From: Antedon mediterranea
Taxonomy: Eukaryota > Echinodermata > Crinoidea > Comatulida > Antedonidae
DNA length: 64,000 nucleotides
Assembly (NCBI RefSeq): GCF_964355755.1
Contig: NC_092672.1
Location: 15,002,501-15,066,500 of the forward strand
Reading direction: 5' to 3'
Shown here one piece after another: positions 1 through 9,320 of this stretch. Numbering within the stretch: position 1 is the stretch's first letter; every line of letters begins with the position of its first letter. A program made the position numbers and the translations under genes. The notes beneath the pieces were generated by a model, which did not search any database, was not told the DNA's origin, and was given only the letters and a program-made list of their open reading frames with translations.

Positions 1-49
1 TATTTATAACGACCTTGCACCAGTACCTAAATTCAGTGATGCAATATTT

Positions 50-228
50 GTAATCATTATTACATACTGACAACGGGCGTAACTTTGCTATAAACATATT
101 CAAAACTTCAAAACTAAATACCAAAATGATATTAATATATTTCCCAATTGATGTTTAAAGCTTCTTTTGATTCAAGTAATGTAGTATCTTGTCCAGTACT
201 TATTTAGTGAACTTGCACTGGTATTAAA
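50..228 (-). repeat. Dispersed repeat, inverted partner of 3966-4131
   Basis: Read on the minus strand this block matches 3966-4131: both begin with taccagtgca, share aagaagctttaaacat and the phrase tttagttttgaagtt, and end near a gttgtcag-type segment. Identity by eye is roughly 75-80%. No coding content. Bases 229-581 that follow are AT-rich with nothing recognised. Confidence 0.6.
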
Positions 229-581
229 TCAAATCGCGTCAGTACAAGTTAAATTGCATCATTTTAAGTAAAATTGCGTCAACTTGCTATTCGTTTAATG
301 ATTCTCTTTTACCATCAGACGAAAACTACTCAGTATTTATGTCAGATATTTATTTATTATAAACATATCTGGATTATTTATATGATTAAATGAATATTAT
401 AGTATAAACCATGCGAAGATCACAATTAATAATTTGACACAATAATTCAACTAAAATGTTAGGATAGACTTTATTATTTTTATATATAAATATACAGTAC
501 ACTAGTATACATAATACTAAATAGTTGATATTACTTATCTTGATACATGATGTTTTTTATTCATTGAATGTCACAATCAAT

Positions 582-1464
582 GGGTCTGTTTCTGCTGAAA
601 AAATGAAAATAATCGATTTTTTCCAGTCACCGCAAACCACAAAAATAATCGCGTTGCAATTGAAAATTGCTACGACTTTAATCGGTTATTCAGGAATCGG
701 TTTTTAAAATCACGTCATCATTCTCCCACAGCGCAGTTCAAGTTATGAAAGGCCGATGAGAGTTGGTTTGTTTATACCCTATCGCTGCCTAAAACTCTCA
801 CATGTAGGATTAAAAATTACTCTTACGTAAAGCTATATTATTTTTTAAATAAACATCTAGGCCTACTACCGTACCACATACAACAGAATAATGATGTTAT
901 ATTAATAAGGACACGTCGGCGAAAAAAGTTCGTTTCGCTGTTCGTTGGTTCTACCTTCGGCCTGCTAGGCCTAGGCTATGCTATATATTTCTACCGAAAC
1001 AAGTCAACAAACAGGCCTAAAAAATGACATGTAAAACATCGTTAGCCTGGACTGGTGGTATGTAACGGGTGTATTGTAACACAGAATCCTGGAGTCTCTC
1101 GGTATAATTCTTCCCCACAAAATAATAAAAATCAAATGTTTAACATTTGATTGTTTAATATTCGGTCTACATCGCGATCGTGGTTTTGCTGATCGTCGTC
1201 GATATCGCGCAATAAACAGCATGCTTTGTGACGAAGTTTGTCATACTCTAGAGGTCAAAGTGAGGTCAATAATCGCTATTTGTGTTGCAGCTCAAAACTG
1301 CTCCGCAATAATCGGTTAAAACAAGAAATAATCGATTAAAACACGCAATGGATTGAGTGTTTTTAATCGGTTATTTTTAATCAGTTATTTTATTTTGCGC
1401 CGTTTCTGCTGCCCAAAAATAATCGATTAAAAAAATAAACGGTTAATAATCGATTAACAGGCCC
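582..1464. mobile_element. TIR element, GGGTCTGTTTCTGCTG family, copy 1
   Basis: The left end reads GGGTCTGTTTCTGCTG; the right end, on the minus strand, begins GGGCCTGTT and the inner cgtttctgctg is repeated. AAT lies on both sides (579-581 and 1465-1467), giving a 3-bp target duplication. The subterminal regions are full of aataatcgatt and aatcggtta motifs. There is no open reading frame for a transposase, so it is non-autonomous. A 3-bp duplication fits PIF/Harbinger-like elements, which is an inference. Related copies lie at 19128-20745, 24430-24724 and, degraded, at 33948-34205. Confidence 0.75.
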
Positions 1465-1554
1465 AATGTAATAAAAAAACAAAATATATTGGATTACAGT
1501 TTAAAAAGAAATAAATGCTAATAAATTGATAATACTAAATAATAGGTAATATTA

Positions 1555-2231
1555 CCGTACTGACGCGGGTATAAGCCCATACTCGGGTATAAGCCCACCC
1601 CCGACTTTTGACTAATTTTCATGAAAAATGAGGCACTCGGGTATAAGCCCACCCATTAATTCGAAGATCTACAGTGTGTGTCGTAATACATATTTTTGTA
1701 TTTGGCGACGTCCATACACCGAATACACCTACCTTTGATCATAACCAAGCTAGGCTAATATACGCTAGGCCATATGAGGCCTAGCGGTCCTGTTTTGTTT
1801 ACACTCCATCGCGGTCAAAGATCGCTTCACACACGACGCTACATACAAGTCGCCAAAACGGAAAACCACTATTTGGTATCGGCTGCCATAAACAAGCTTA
1901 TTAAATTTCTTTGGTACATTTCTATTTAACGAACATTGTATACTTGCTTTTCTGCTTGATAAATTCTTGTTCAGTTGATGTTTAAAATAAGATATTCTAC
2001 GATAAATTACACGAACTAGGCTATAAGCTTAATTTTCCGACACTCTACACCTCGTGTATTTAGAGGCAACGTCTTACACGTGAGGGCGCTCGCTCGCATG
2101 GTGGAAATACACAGTGTACATGTGCTGTTTTTGACGATCTGCATTTTTGGATCCTCGGGTATAAGCCCACCCCCCAAACTTGACGTGATTTCATGTTCGA
2201 GGGAGGTGGGCTTATACCCGCGTCAGTACGG
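1555..2231. mobile_element. MITE with 24-bp TIRs and TA target duplication
   Basis: The left end CCGTACTGACGCGGGTATAA is matched at the right end by its exact reverse complement. TA flanks each end (1553-1554, 2232-2233), as expected of Tc1/mariner-type insertion. Inside, the phrase gggtataagcccac recurs next to both ends (four forward copies and one inverted), giving unusual subterminal repeats. The 677-bp element has no coding frame. Confidence 0.8.
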
Positions 2232-2320
2232 TAGATGTTAAATTAAAGGAAACAGCATTAAACATAAAAAAATATTTATGTTTTGAAACTTTTCATTTTT
2301 TCTTTCATTGCCCAACTTAA

Positions 2321-3120
2321 CCCTTTCACTGCGTATACCCGGTACTACCGGGTATAAACAGACGTTGTTGAAATACGTATACCCGGTAATACCGGGTATG
2401 GGCAAAACAATGATTTAATCGTATTTGCCTATAATATATAGCACCCTCTGTATTTTTTCGATGAACTTGAATATTTTTGCAAGTCATTAAAATTTTTTCC
2501 CAGGAAAAACAACGGCCCTCTATAGTTGTATTATCGTCTTGAAAATAATGCGCCCTCTATAGTTATATTATATATAGTATACTGTAGTATATATAATAGT
2601 ATTTCTATCTTGGAAAGTTGTTTTGAGTAGCGTAATGGCGGCCATTTTGAAAGTAACACAAATTTACAAGCCCCAATAGGGCAATATGGTGTTTATCACA
2701 ACACGCAAAAAAAAAATTCTGAAACAATAGTTAGACTTTGATTTGTGCATAATTTTATAAAACAATAAAAATAATTCAATTTTTTTAAATATTTTTATTT
2801 ATTATACGTATCTTCATCAATATCCAGTTGGAAAAATGTATTCCATAAGAACTTCTTATAGAAAATATAGTTTTTATAATTGATTCAATAAAAAACACGA
2901 AATCCAAAATACCTGTAATGATGTCACATGACGTCATCAAAGGCAAATTAATTTTTTTTTTATACCTAACTGTAGACTAACACTTTGCCGATCACACACC
3001 ACAAAAATAATTACACAATTATCTCAATTAGTATTTTCTTACAATTAATTAAAATATCATATGTTTTTCCTAAATATATATTACGCACAGAGGTGGGAAT
3101 AATGCTCCGCAGTGAAAGGG
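2321..3120. mobile_element. piggyBac-like MITE with TTAA target duplication
   Basis: The ends CCCTTTCACTGCG and CGCAGTGAAAGGG are inverted repeats and each is flanked by TTAA (2317-2320, 3121-3124). TTAA sites with CCC-starting ends are the signature of piggyBac-type elements. The 800-bp interior has gtatacccggta palindromes and two cgccctctatagtta-like phrases but no transposase frame. Classification rests on termini and target site only. Confidence 0.75.
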
Positions 3121-3189
3121 TTAAATACATTAGTTACCATTTGGTATAAATAAAGACTATAGCCATTTGACATTTACAGTATTTATGTT

Positions 3190-3305
3190 ACCATAAATGT
3201 ACCATATTTGGTACAGTAATTTATTACTATACAGTATAGTAATAAATGTACCATATTTGGTACAGTATAGTAATAGTTATTTATATATAGTAATAGTTAT
3301 TTACG
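3190..3305. repeat. Local palindromic repeats (taccatatttggta)
   Basis: Two copies of aatgtaccatatttggtac flank ttattactatac / gtatagtaataaat, so the stretch can fold on itself. It is followed by two tagtaatagttattta copies. The remainder of 3125-3965 shows nothing else recognised. Confidence 0.6.
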
Positions 3306-3965
3306 TCTGTAATCTCAAACAACCTTTACTGTTTACAGTGATATGGTGTATAAAAATTATACCAATTGAGATGAAATCAGAATTTATGGAGTCTGTCATT
3401 TTATTTACGTCTTAATATCTTTGCTATATCATTAGCGTCCTAATCACTGTGGAAACAATATTTTATTGGACCTTCAGAGACAGAAACGTGTGTTCCGTAA
3501 TCGACGCCATGTTGTTATTGTGTACAGGCTTTCCATCAAATCGTAAATATATACGTCGCACTAAAACTATTTTATTCAATATTTTGCTTTTTATTAATTA
3601 TTTTATTTTTTATATTGATTAACTACGGACGTTTAAATGTATTTTTTTCTTTATATGATACGCTTTTATTTCAAACTTGTTGTTATTACTTTAAAAAAAA
3701 TTATTATAATAATTACTAGAAGATGTTCTTTTATTTCCCAAACATCGGAACGATTGAATGATAGGATTTTTACCCGATGGCCTAAATCTGAAGTTTGCAA
3801 ATACACTCCTACACTACAAATTGAATTAAAGAAGCTTTGCACATCGATATTGAGAAAAGAAAACAATTCATCATGCTTGTATTTAGTTTTGAAGTTTTTG
3901 AATGTTAAAGCTTGGACCTATACAAAAGTTTTTTCTGCTGTCAGTAAGGATAATTAGGAATTTAA

Positions 3966-4131
3966 ATACCAGTGCACATTCACTAAATAAATACTGGACA
4001 ACTTACTAATTAAAATCAAAAGAAGCTTTAAACATATCAATTGGGATTAGTTTCAAACTTTGTATTTAGTTTTGAAGTTTCTGAATATACTTAATAGCGA
4101 AGTTATGACCGTTGTCAGCTGTAATAATAAT
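3966..4131 (+). repeat. Dispersed repeat, inverted partner of 50-228
   Basis: Plus-strand copy of the family described at 50-228. The two copies lie in opposite orientation 3.7 kb apart. Bases 4132-4504 beyond it hold nothing recognised. Confidence 0.6.
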
Positions 4132-4504
4132 TTAACTTCAAGCATCAAGTTAAAAATGGTCTAATTTATTTTAAGTACACGCAAGTGGGAATTTTTTAGA
4201 TGCGCAAAATGCCATGTTTCGCATAGAAAGTTGAGTAGAAATTAGTTTTGTGTATTTTTAAATTTTAAATGTGCATGCGCACATAACTGTGCCATTTTTA
4301 ATCCACAAAAAGTTGACACTTGATATGAATTAATTTTCACCAAATACAAATATGACTTTTGGTTTTAATCTATGATCAATCATTGAAATTCATATAATCA
4401 TGCGTAAGTCACGTTGCACAACTCTTGACGTTTTTCAAAAATAGGAGGTGCACAACTGTCACGTAAATGTTGATATGTTGACAAACCACATGCACATCAT
4501 ATCA

Positions 4505-4729
4505 TGTAATAATGGTTATACGTGTGGAGAATGACTTTAATAATAGAATGAACGACAACTGCGTAAACTTCAAACTTTAATGAAAATACTCAAAACTCAA
4601 GATGGCTAACAGAATCATGTGCATGAACTGTGCGCGGTCTGGTTCTCAATACTATCTAACATTGCCTAAACAATGGGGGCGCTATACGCATTATAGCTAT
4701 GCTCAGGTTTAGCATTACATATCATTACA
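4505..4729 (-). mobile_element. Gypsy-type 3' LTR with adjacent polypurine tract
   Basis: On the minus strand the block starts TGTAAT and ends ATTACA, perfect short inverted ends typical of LTRs. Immediately upstream on that strand is TAAAGGGGA (4730-4738), a convincing polypurine tract. Within it are ATTAAAG segments that could serve polyadenylation. With the integrase scrap at 5060-5200 in the same orientation this is the 3' end of a 5'-truncated Ty3/gypsy-type element. Confidence 0.7.
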
Positions 4730-5059
4730 TCCCCTTTATTAAAAAAATGGAAAAACATATCAAAGTGTGCTTTGCTGAGGCATGGTTATATTAAATTCAT
4801 TACGCACTGGATAACTTATATGAATATAAGGAAATTGAATAAAAACTATTTGTAGAACAAATGTAACGTTCAAATTTGTTTACGATTATCAGTCATTTGC
4901 GAATCTTGTGGGCTTCCTAATATGACAACTACTTCTTCGTAGGATCAATTCATCGGACATTTCGATGTCATTATGATCTTGGCTCACTGCTCCAGGTTCT
5001 CATTATCATTGATTCCCCTTGTTCTTGATTATCCTAAAACTTTCCCCTTCCTTTAGGTC

Positions 5060-5200
5060 TTTTGAAAAGAGTGATACACCAATTTTCTGTGAATTGCTCG
5101 AACTAGTCAGAGTTAAATTTCGGACCGTTGTCACTAACAATTTCATCTGGGGTGCCGTGTTCAGCGAAGTTACGATATGTTCTGTTTACATGTTTTAGAG
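5060..5200 (-). pseudogene. Ty3/gypsy integrase core fragment
   Basis: Minus-strand translation gives NFAEHGTPDEIVSDNGPKF, the core of a retroelement integrase containing the second catalytic Asp (VSDNGP), followed after an in-frame TAG by FEQFTENW. Only about 45 residues remain and the rest of the polyprotein is missing. Its 3' LTR lies about 340 bases downstream (4505-4729). Bases 4740-5060 between the two no longer translate recognisably. Confidence 0.8.
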
Positions 5201-5559
5201 GAACGCAACGCACAAAAATGAAAGAAGGAAATAAGCACTAGATTTAACTCGTCACAATTAGCAAACGCCACGTGCCTGTCATACGTTAGAATATTGCGCA
5301 TAGAAAAACGATTATGCCATTGTGACCTGAAGAAATAAAATGTTAGTGTGCCCTCTATTTTGTGTCTAAGTATATTCAGTATACACTATATGCTGTATAC
5401 ATACTACATGCAGTGCAGAATAGGTGGAAATAACAGAACCCGCTCAATTATTTCAATTTTTAACATGATAACGTCATCATAATAAAACGCGTTGATAGCA
5501 ATTTTGGAAGGGAATTATATGAGCAACAACATATTAACATATTTAAGAATGTTGGATAT

Positions 5560-5720
5560 GTAGAATATGGATGCGCACACTTTTAAATGTCATTAACTAT
5601 GACACAAAATACGAAAATACGACTTTTATAATTCAACTGGCCATATGATGACATCACAACATCTGATACGCAAAATTTGTACATGAATTCGTATCTACAA
5701 TTCAACAGCTTCCAGAAAAT
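5560..5720 (-). repeat. Dispersed repeat paired with 58305-58500
   Basis: Read on the minus strand it shares ggaagctgttgaattgtag, gtcatcatatggccagttga and aaaagtcgtattttc with 58305-58500. Both copies contain a gtgatgtcatcatatgg / gtgacgtcatcatatgg CRE-like site. Not coding. Bases 5201-5559 and 5721-5811 show nothing recognised. Confidence 0.65.
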
Positions 5721-5811
5721 GTTTTAATTATGAGTATCACTTTTTATTCTGAGGGGCTATAACATATTGAAATTTACTGAAATATGAAATGAATAGCTAG
5801 GCCGGCCCTAC

Positions 5812-6180
5812 TCAGCCTGCGCTGCCTCGCTTAAAGCAATAATTAAATTCCTCCTCACCGACATGCGTGGCGTCTGTGGAGGAATGATCGCTAAAATAAT
5901 GTTTCAATTGGCTTTTCTTTAGTAATTTTTTTATGAAATGTATAGTGTACTTGCTTGACGAATCCTTTGTCCATTTATTCAACCTGTTAGTGTTAGTGGC
6001 GGTTTCATCGCTGTTGGTTGACAACTGAATAAAATAAATAAATAAATAAAATAAATCATATAATTTATGTTGCAAGTTGTAATGTGTCCATAAAGTATAA
6101 TTATTCTACGTGCGTAGCCTCTTGTGGTGTGTAAGCAAACCGCAAAAATACCATCGCCATGCTCTCCACACCACCACAAG
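5812..6180. other. Unclassified block ending in an (aaat)n tract
   Basis: Contains a short (aaat)-rich tract at about 6030-6055 of the type left by LINE or SINE 3' ends, and a small inverted pair around cttgtggtgtg / ccacaccaccacaag (6120-6180). No recognisable protein. Could be a retroposon tail; not established. Confidence 0.3.
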
Positions 6181-6207
6181 CCCCTTAGATCAATTTTCAG
6201 TCATACC

Positions 6208-6250
6208 CTGATGAGGAGAGCCTCACTTGGGTGTAGAAAAAGCTCTTAAT
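6208..6250 (+). ncRNA. Hammerhead-like core, possible Penelope terminal repeat
   Basis: CTGATGA at 6208-6214 is followed by a GC-rich segment and GAAA at 6236-6239, the two conserved boxes of a hammerhead ribozyme. The helix II pairing between them is poor and no cleavage-site helix was confirmed by eye. Terminal repeats of Penelope-like elements are known to carry hammerhead motifs, and the aagctctt that follows resembles the 8665-8703 example. Regard as a candidate. Confidence 0.3.
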
Positions 6251-6510
6251 CACCAATTCTGATGATTTATGACTTCCTAATTACTGGTGTCCAGTGGTAC
6301 AAGGCCACCTAGAAACTGTACTATTGTAAAGTGTATAGCAGTCCTAATAAAGCAGATTTGTGTTTAGGACCCTGCTGTTTTTGTTGTGTGTGTTTGTGTA
6401 AACAATTCACAACAGAATACCTCCTTACAATTTTGACAGGTTAAATGATCTTGGTTAAAAAATCATGCGTTGTTTTGAGAAACAACAATAATTTGGTATA
6501 GTATGGTACA

Positions 6511-7148
6511 TTAATTATGAGTGTGTTAATTATGAGTGTGTTAATTATGAGTGTGTTAATTATGAGTGTGTTAATTATGAGTGTGTTAATTATGAGTGTG
6601 TTAATTATGAGTGTGTTAATTATGAGTGTGTTAATTATGAGTGTGTTCATTATGAGTGTGTTCATTATGAGTGTGTTCATTATGAGTGTGTTCATTATGA
6701 GTGTGTTCATTATGAGTGTGTTCATTATGAGTGTGTTCATTATGAGTGTGTTCATTATGAGTGTGTTCATTATGAGTGTGTTCATTATGAGTGTGTTCAT
6801 TATGAGTGTGTTCATTATGAGTGTGTTCATTATGAGTGTGTTCATTATGAGTGTGTTCATTATGAGTGTGTTCATTATGAGTGTGTTCATTATGAGTGTG
6901 TTCATTATGAGTGTGTTCATTATGAGTGTGTTCATTATGAGTGTGTTCATTATGAGTGTGTTCATTATGAGTGTGTTCATTATGAGTGTGTTCATTATGA
7001 GTGTGTTCATTATGAGTGTGTTCATTATGAGTGTGTTCATTATGAGTGTGTTCATTATGAGTGTGTTCATTATGAGTGTGTTCATTATGAGTGTGTTCAT
7101 TATGAGTGTGTTCATTATGAGTGTGTTCATTATGAGTGTGTTCATTAT
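6511..7148. repeat. 15-bp minisatellite, 42 perfect units in two blocks
   Basis: Nine units of ttaattatgagtgtg (6511-6645) are followed by 33 units of ttcattatgagtgtg (6646-7140) and a partial unit. No other variant was seen and the two types are not mixed. As 15 is a multiple of 3, several frames on both strands stay open (MSVFI, NEHTH, MNTLI), which is a by-product of the period and not evidence of a gene. Bases 7150-7850 beyond contain a TA microsatellite near 7578 and nothing else recognised. Confidence 0.97.
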
Positions 7149-7577
7149 CTAAGAGCCTATTAAACACGTGCCTCACCCACTGTGTAGCCAAAACATTTAT
7201 TTATTTACATCCCTAAATTTACAATCGCGTATTCTGTAATTTTACTTGATGCTATTCAATTGTTGTTTGACGTTCATCACAAGGCGAAATACATTCTCCA
7301 ATTTGGTTCATTGAATATTTTTGTATGCAAGAATTTAAACAGCATATTGACATCATTATTTTTTAAAGCAATCACATCAACGCAAACATATTCCCTAAAG
7401 GAGGATTCTTCTTTTATTGTAGGCAATAAAATGATATTGCTAACTCTATAACAGCTTTTCACTCATTATGTATGATAAACTAAACAACAATCATCTTCTA
7501 AAATTAGTTTGATTGTGCATATAATTGCATGTAATCATAAACTTCGGAATTTCTACTTGAAAATCTTCTTACATATT

Positions 7578-7597
7578 TATATATATATATATATAGT
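7578..7597. repeat. (TA)n microsatellite
   Basis: Short uninterrupted TA run in AT-rich DNA. Confidence 0.9.
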
Positions 7598-7851
7598 AGA
7601 AATAGACTGTAGAGTACAATTACACACATCATAGAGAATCATACACATCTGTATTCATTTCTTTTGCATGTAGTGGATTCTAAAACTATATTTAGAAGCA
7701 GTATGTTGACAATACAGTTTTTCTCTTCAATTAATTCATTTATTTGTATAAGTACATTTATCCTAAAAAACAGAACACTTCCTATTTCATCTCCATAAAA
7801 GAAGCTTGTGCTGTATAAATGCTAAACACACAAGCCATGACGTTTTCAGTA

Positions 7852-7941
7852 GACAGCCATTAAGATATCTAATTTGTAGACTGCCCTCAAACCAAAGACA
7901 GCCATTAAGATATCTAATTTGTAGACTGCCCTCAAACCAAA
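7852..7941. repeat. 45-bp tandem duplication
   Basis: Two exact, adjacent copies of a 45-base unit beginning gacagccattaagatatcta and ending ctcaaaccaaa. Confidence 0.95.
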
Positions 7942-8004
7942 TACAGTTTGACATTACACTAGTCACAAGTTTAATTTTACTGTTTTATTTATATATAAAT
8001 CAAT

Positions 8005-8190
8005 AGACATAGAATAAGTTCTAAATCTCTGGTGATATACTAAATATCAATAAAATTATTTGAAATGATAAAGATGGAAAACTCAGATGAGCAAAAGCAG
8101 CCCAACCAAGGTTTTCAACCCAGAACCTACTACTTGATATGCAACGGAACAGCACTAATTATCAATTGGGCACATGCAACAGAGATACTT
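8005..8190 (-). mobile_element. tRNA-derived SINE, copy A
   Basis: On the minus strand a diverged tRNA-like head (gcatatcaagtagtaggttct, then a B-box-like ctgggttgaaaacc) is followed by the family body: ctcatctgag, tctttatcatttcaaa, and a tail ending in ttctaa. Upstream of the head lies gtgcccaattgataattagtgctg, the family's 5' leader (compare copy D). Head and body match copies at 8337-8515 and 36470-36690. Confidence 0.65.
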
Positions 8191-8204
8191 TTATATTATA
8201 AATT

Positions 8205-8290
8205 AGGCAGAGAATAAATTCTAAACTGCCTATTGATACAGAATATTAATTAATTAATTTAAATACGATAAAGATGAGAAAATCTAATCT
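8205..8290 (-). mobile_element. SINE 3' body fragment, copy B
   Basis: Minus-strand reading gives gattttctcatctttatcg, an aattaattaatta run and ttctctgcc, matching the body and tail of the SINE without its tRNA head. It sits head-to-head with copy C. Confidence 0.6.
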
Positions 8291-8336
8291 AACAAATTCA
8301 AATACAGTATATATATATATCGAGTTAAAAGAACAA

Positions 8337-8515
8337 TACCATGAAAGCCCCAGTGGTCTAATGGTTAGGGCAACTGCATATCAAGCAGACGGTCCGAGTT
8401 CGAGTCTCGGTTGGGGCGACTTTTTCTCATTCTCCCAGATTTCCTCATCTTTATCGTTTCAAATTAATTAATTAAATTTCACCGGGCGGTTTAGAATTAA
8501 TGTTCTTTGCCTGAT
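8337..8515 (+). mobile_element. tRNA-derived SINE, copy C (best preserved)
   Basis: A complete tRNA-like head (8347-8418) continues into gactttttctcattctccca, ctcatctttatcgtttcaaa, an aattaatta run and gtttagaattaatgttcttt. This body is shared with copies A, B, D and F, so the unit is a retroposon, not an isolated tRNA gene. A (TA)n run follows at 8519-8544. Confidence 0.75.
8347..8418 (+). tRNA. tRNA-like head of SINE copy C
   Basis: Folds as a cloverleaf: acceptor GCCCCAG / TTGGGGC (six Watson-Crick pairs plus G-T), D arm GTCT/GGGC, anticodon stem ctgc/gcag with an A-A mismatch at the top, and a perfect T stem CCGAG/CTCGG around TTCGAGT. The seven-base loop atatcaa puts AUC in the anticodon position, an Asp anticodon with A34 that animals do not normally use. 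Being the head of a repeated element, it is probably not a working tRNA gene but may keep pol III promoter boxes. Confidence 0.55.
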
Positions 8516-8518
8516 TTG

Positions 8519-8544
8519 TTTATATATATATATATATATATATA
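8519..8544. repeat. (TA)n microsatellite
   Basis: TA run immediately after SINE copy C. Confidence 0.9.
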
Positions 8545-8564
8545 AATCCAAAGGCAAATTACTG

Positions 8565-8710
8565 AAAAAATGACAATGCTGTGGGTATCAGTGGCTGGAT
8601 CTCAATGGAGATACAAAATAAAAGCGAAAAGCTAAATCAAAACGAGAAGTAAAACAGCCAGAAAGGTTAGCAGAGCTTTCGGGCAACACTAGCCCTTCAT
8701 CATCATTTTA
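8565..8710 (-). mobile_element. Possible Penelope-like terminal repeat with hammerhead-like core
   Basis: On the minus strand TGATGA (8697-8702) is followed by aGGGC (8691-8696), a short loop, GCCC (8681-8684 region) and GAAA (8677-8680), then gctctgcta, which can form a very short helix III. This order fits a hammerhead ribozyme of the small type found in Penelope-like terminal repeats, but the first box begins ATGATGA instead of CTGATGA and helix I is not evident. A Penelope endonuclease fragment does exist elsewhere in the window (61740-62050). Confidence 0.4.
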
Positions 8711-8870
8711 ATATATATTACTATTTATAAAAGCTTTTCAGTTTAATTTTCTTTCATTGGTTATCCGCACTTGGCGGATAACCCCTTGTAATATTGTCAG
8801 TATTTTTTTCTTATCTTATTCTTCTTTCTTTCTATAAATTTTGTTCATAAAAATGTATAACTTTGTCAGA

Positions 8871-9320
8871 AGATGGAACTGTAACTGTAGATGTGCAAGA
8901 AGATGGAACTGTAACTGTAGATGTGCAAGAAGATGGAACTGTAACTGTAGATGTGCAAGAAGATGGAACTGTAACTGTAGATGTGCAAGAAGATGGAACT
9001 GTAACTGTAGATGTGCAAGAAGATGGAACTGTAACTGTAGATGTGCAAGAAGATGGAACTGTAACTGTAGATGTGCAAGAAGATGGAACTGTAACTGTAG
9101 ATGTGCAAGAAGATGGAACTGTAACTGTAGATGTGCAAGAAGATGGAACTGTAACTGTAGATGTGCAAGAAGATGGAACTGTAACTGTAGATGTGCAAGA
9201 AGATGGAACTGTAACTGTAGATGTGCAAGAAGATGGAACTGTAACTGTAGATGTGCAAGAAGATGGAACTGTAACTGTAGATGTGCAAGAAGATGAAACT
9301 GTAACTGTAGATGTGCAAGA
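8871..9320. repeat. 30-bp minisatellite, 15 units (encodes EDGTVTVDVQ)
   Basis: Fifteen tandem 30-base units start agatggaactgtaactgtag and end atgtgcaaga. Fourteen are identical; the last (9291-9320) has one G to A change. One plus-strand frame reads as the ten-residue repeat EDGTVTVDVQ and stays open to a stop near 9373, but has no ATG. A T-rich tract followed by tttgtcag lies directly before the first unit (8810-8870), resembling a splice acceptor. An exon is possible but unproven; a neutral minisatellite is the default reading. Bases 9376-10120 hold nothing recognised. Confidence 0.95.

Noticed and set aside
6441-7191. Long frames on both strands across the 15-bp array
   Set aside because: They exist because the period is a multiple of three and the unit has no stops; all frames look alike and there is no gene structure.
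8347-8418. Functional tRNA-Asp gene
   Set aside because: AUC anticodon is not normally used, the anticodon stem has a mismatch, and the sequence is the head of a repeated retroposon.
8871-9320. CRISPR array
   Set aside because: Direct repeats are contiguous with no unique spacers, and the genome is eukaryotic.
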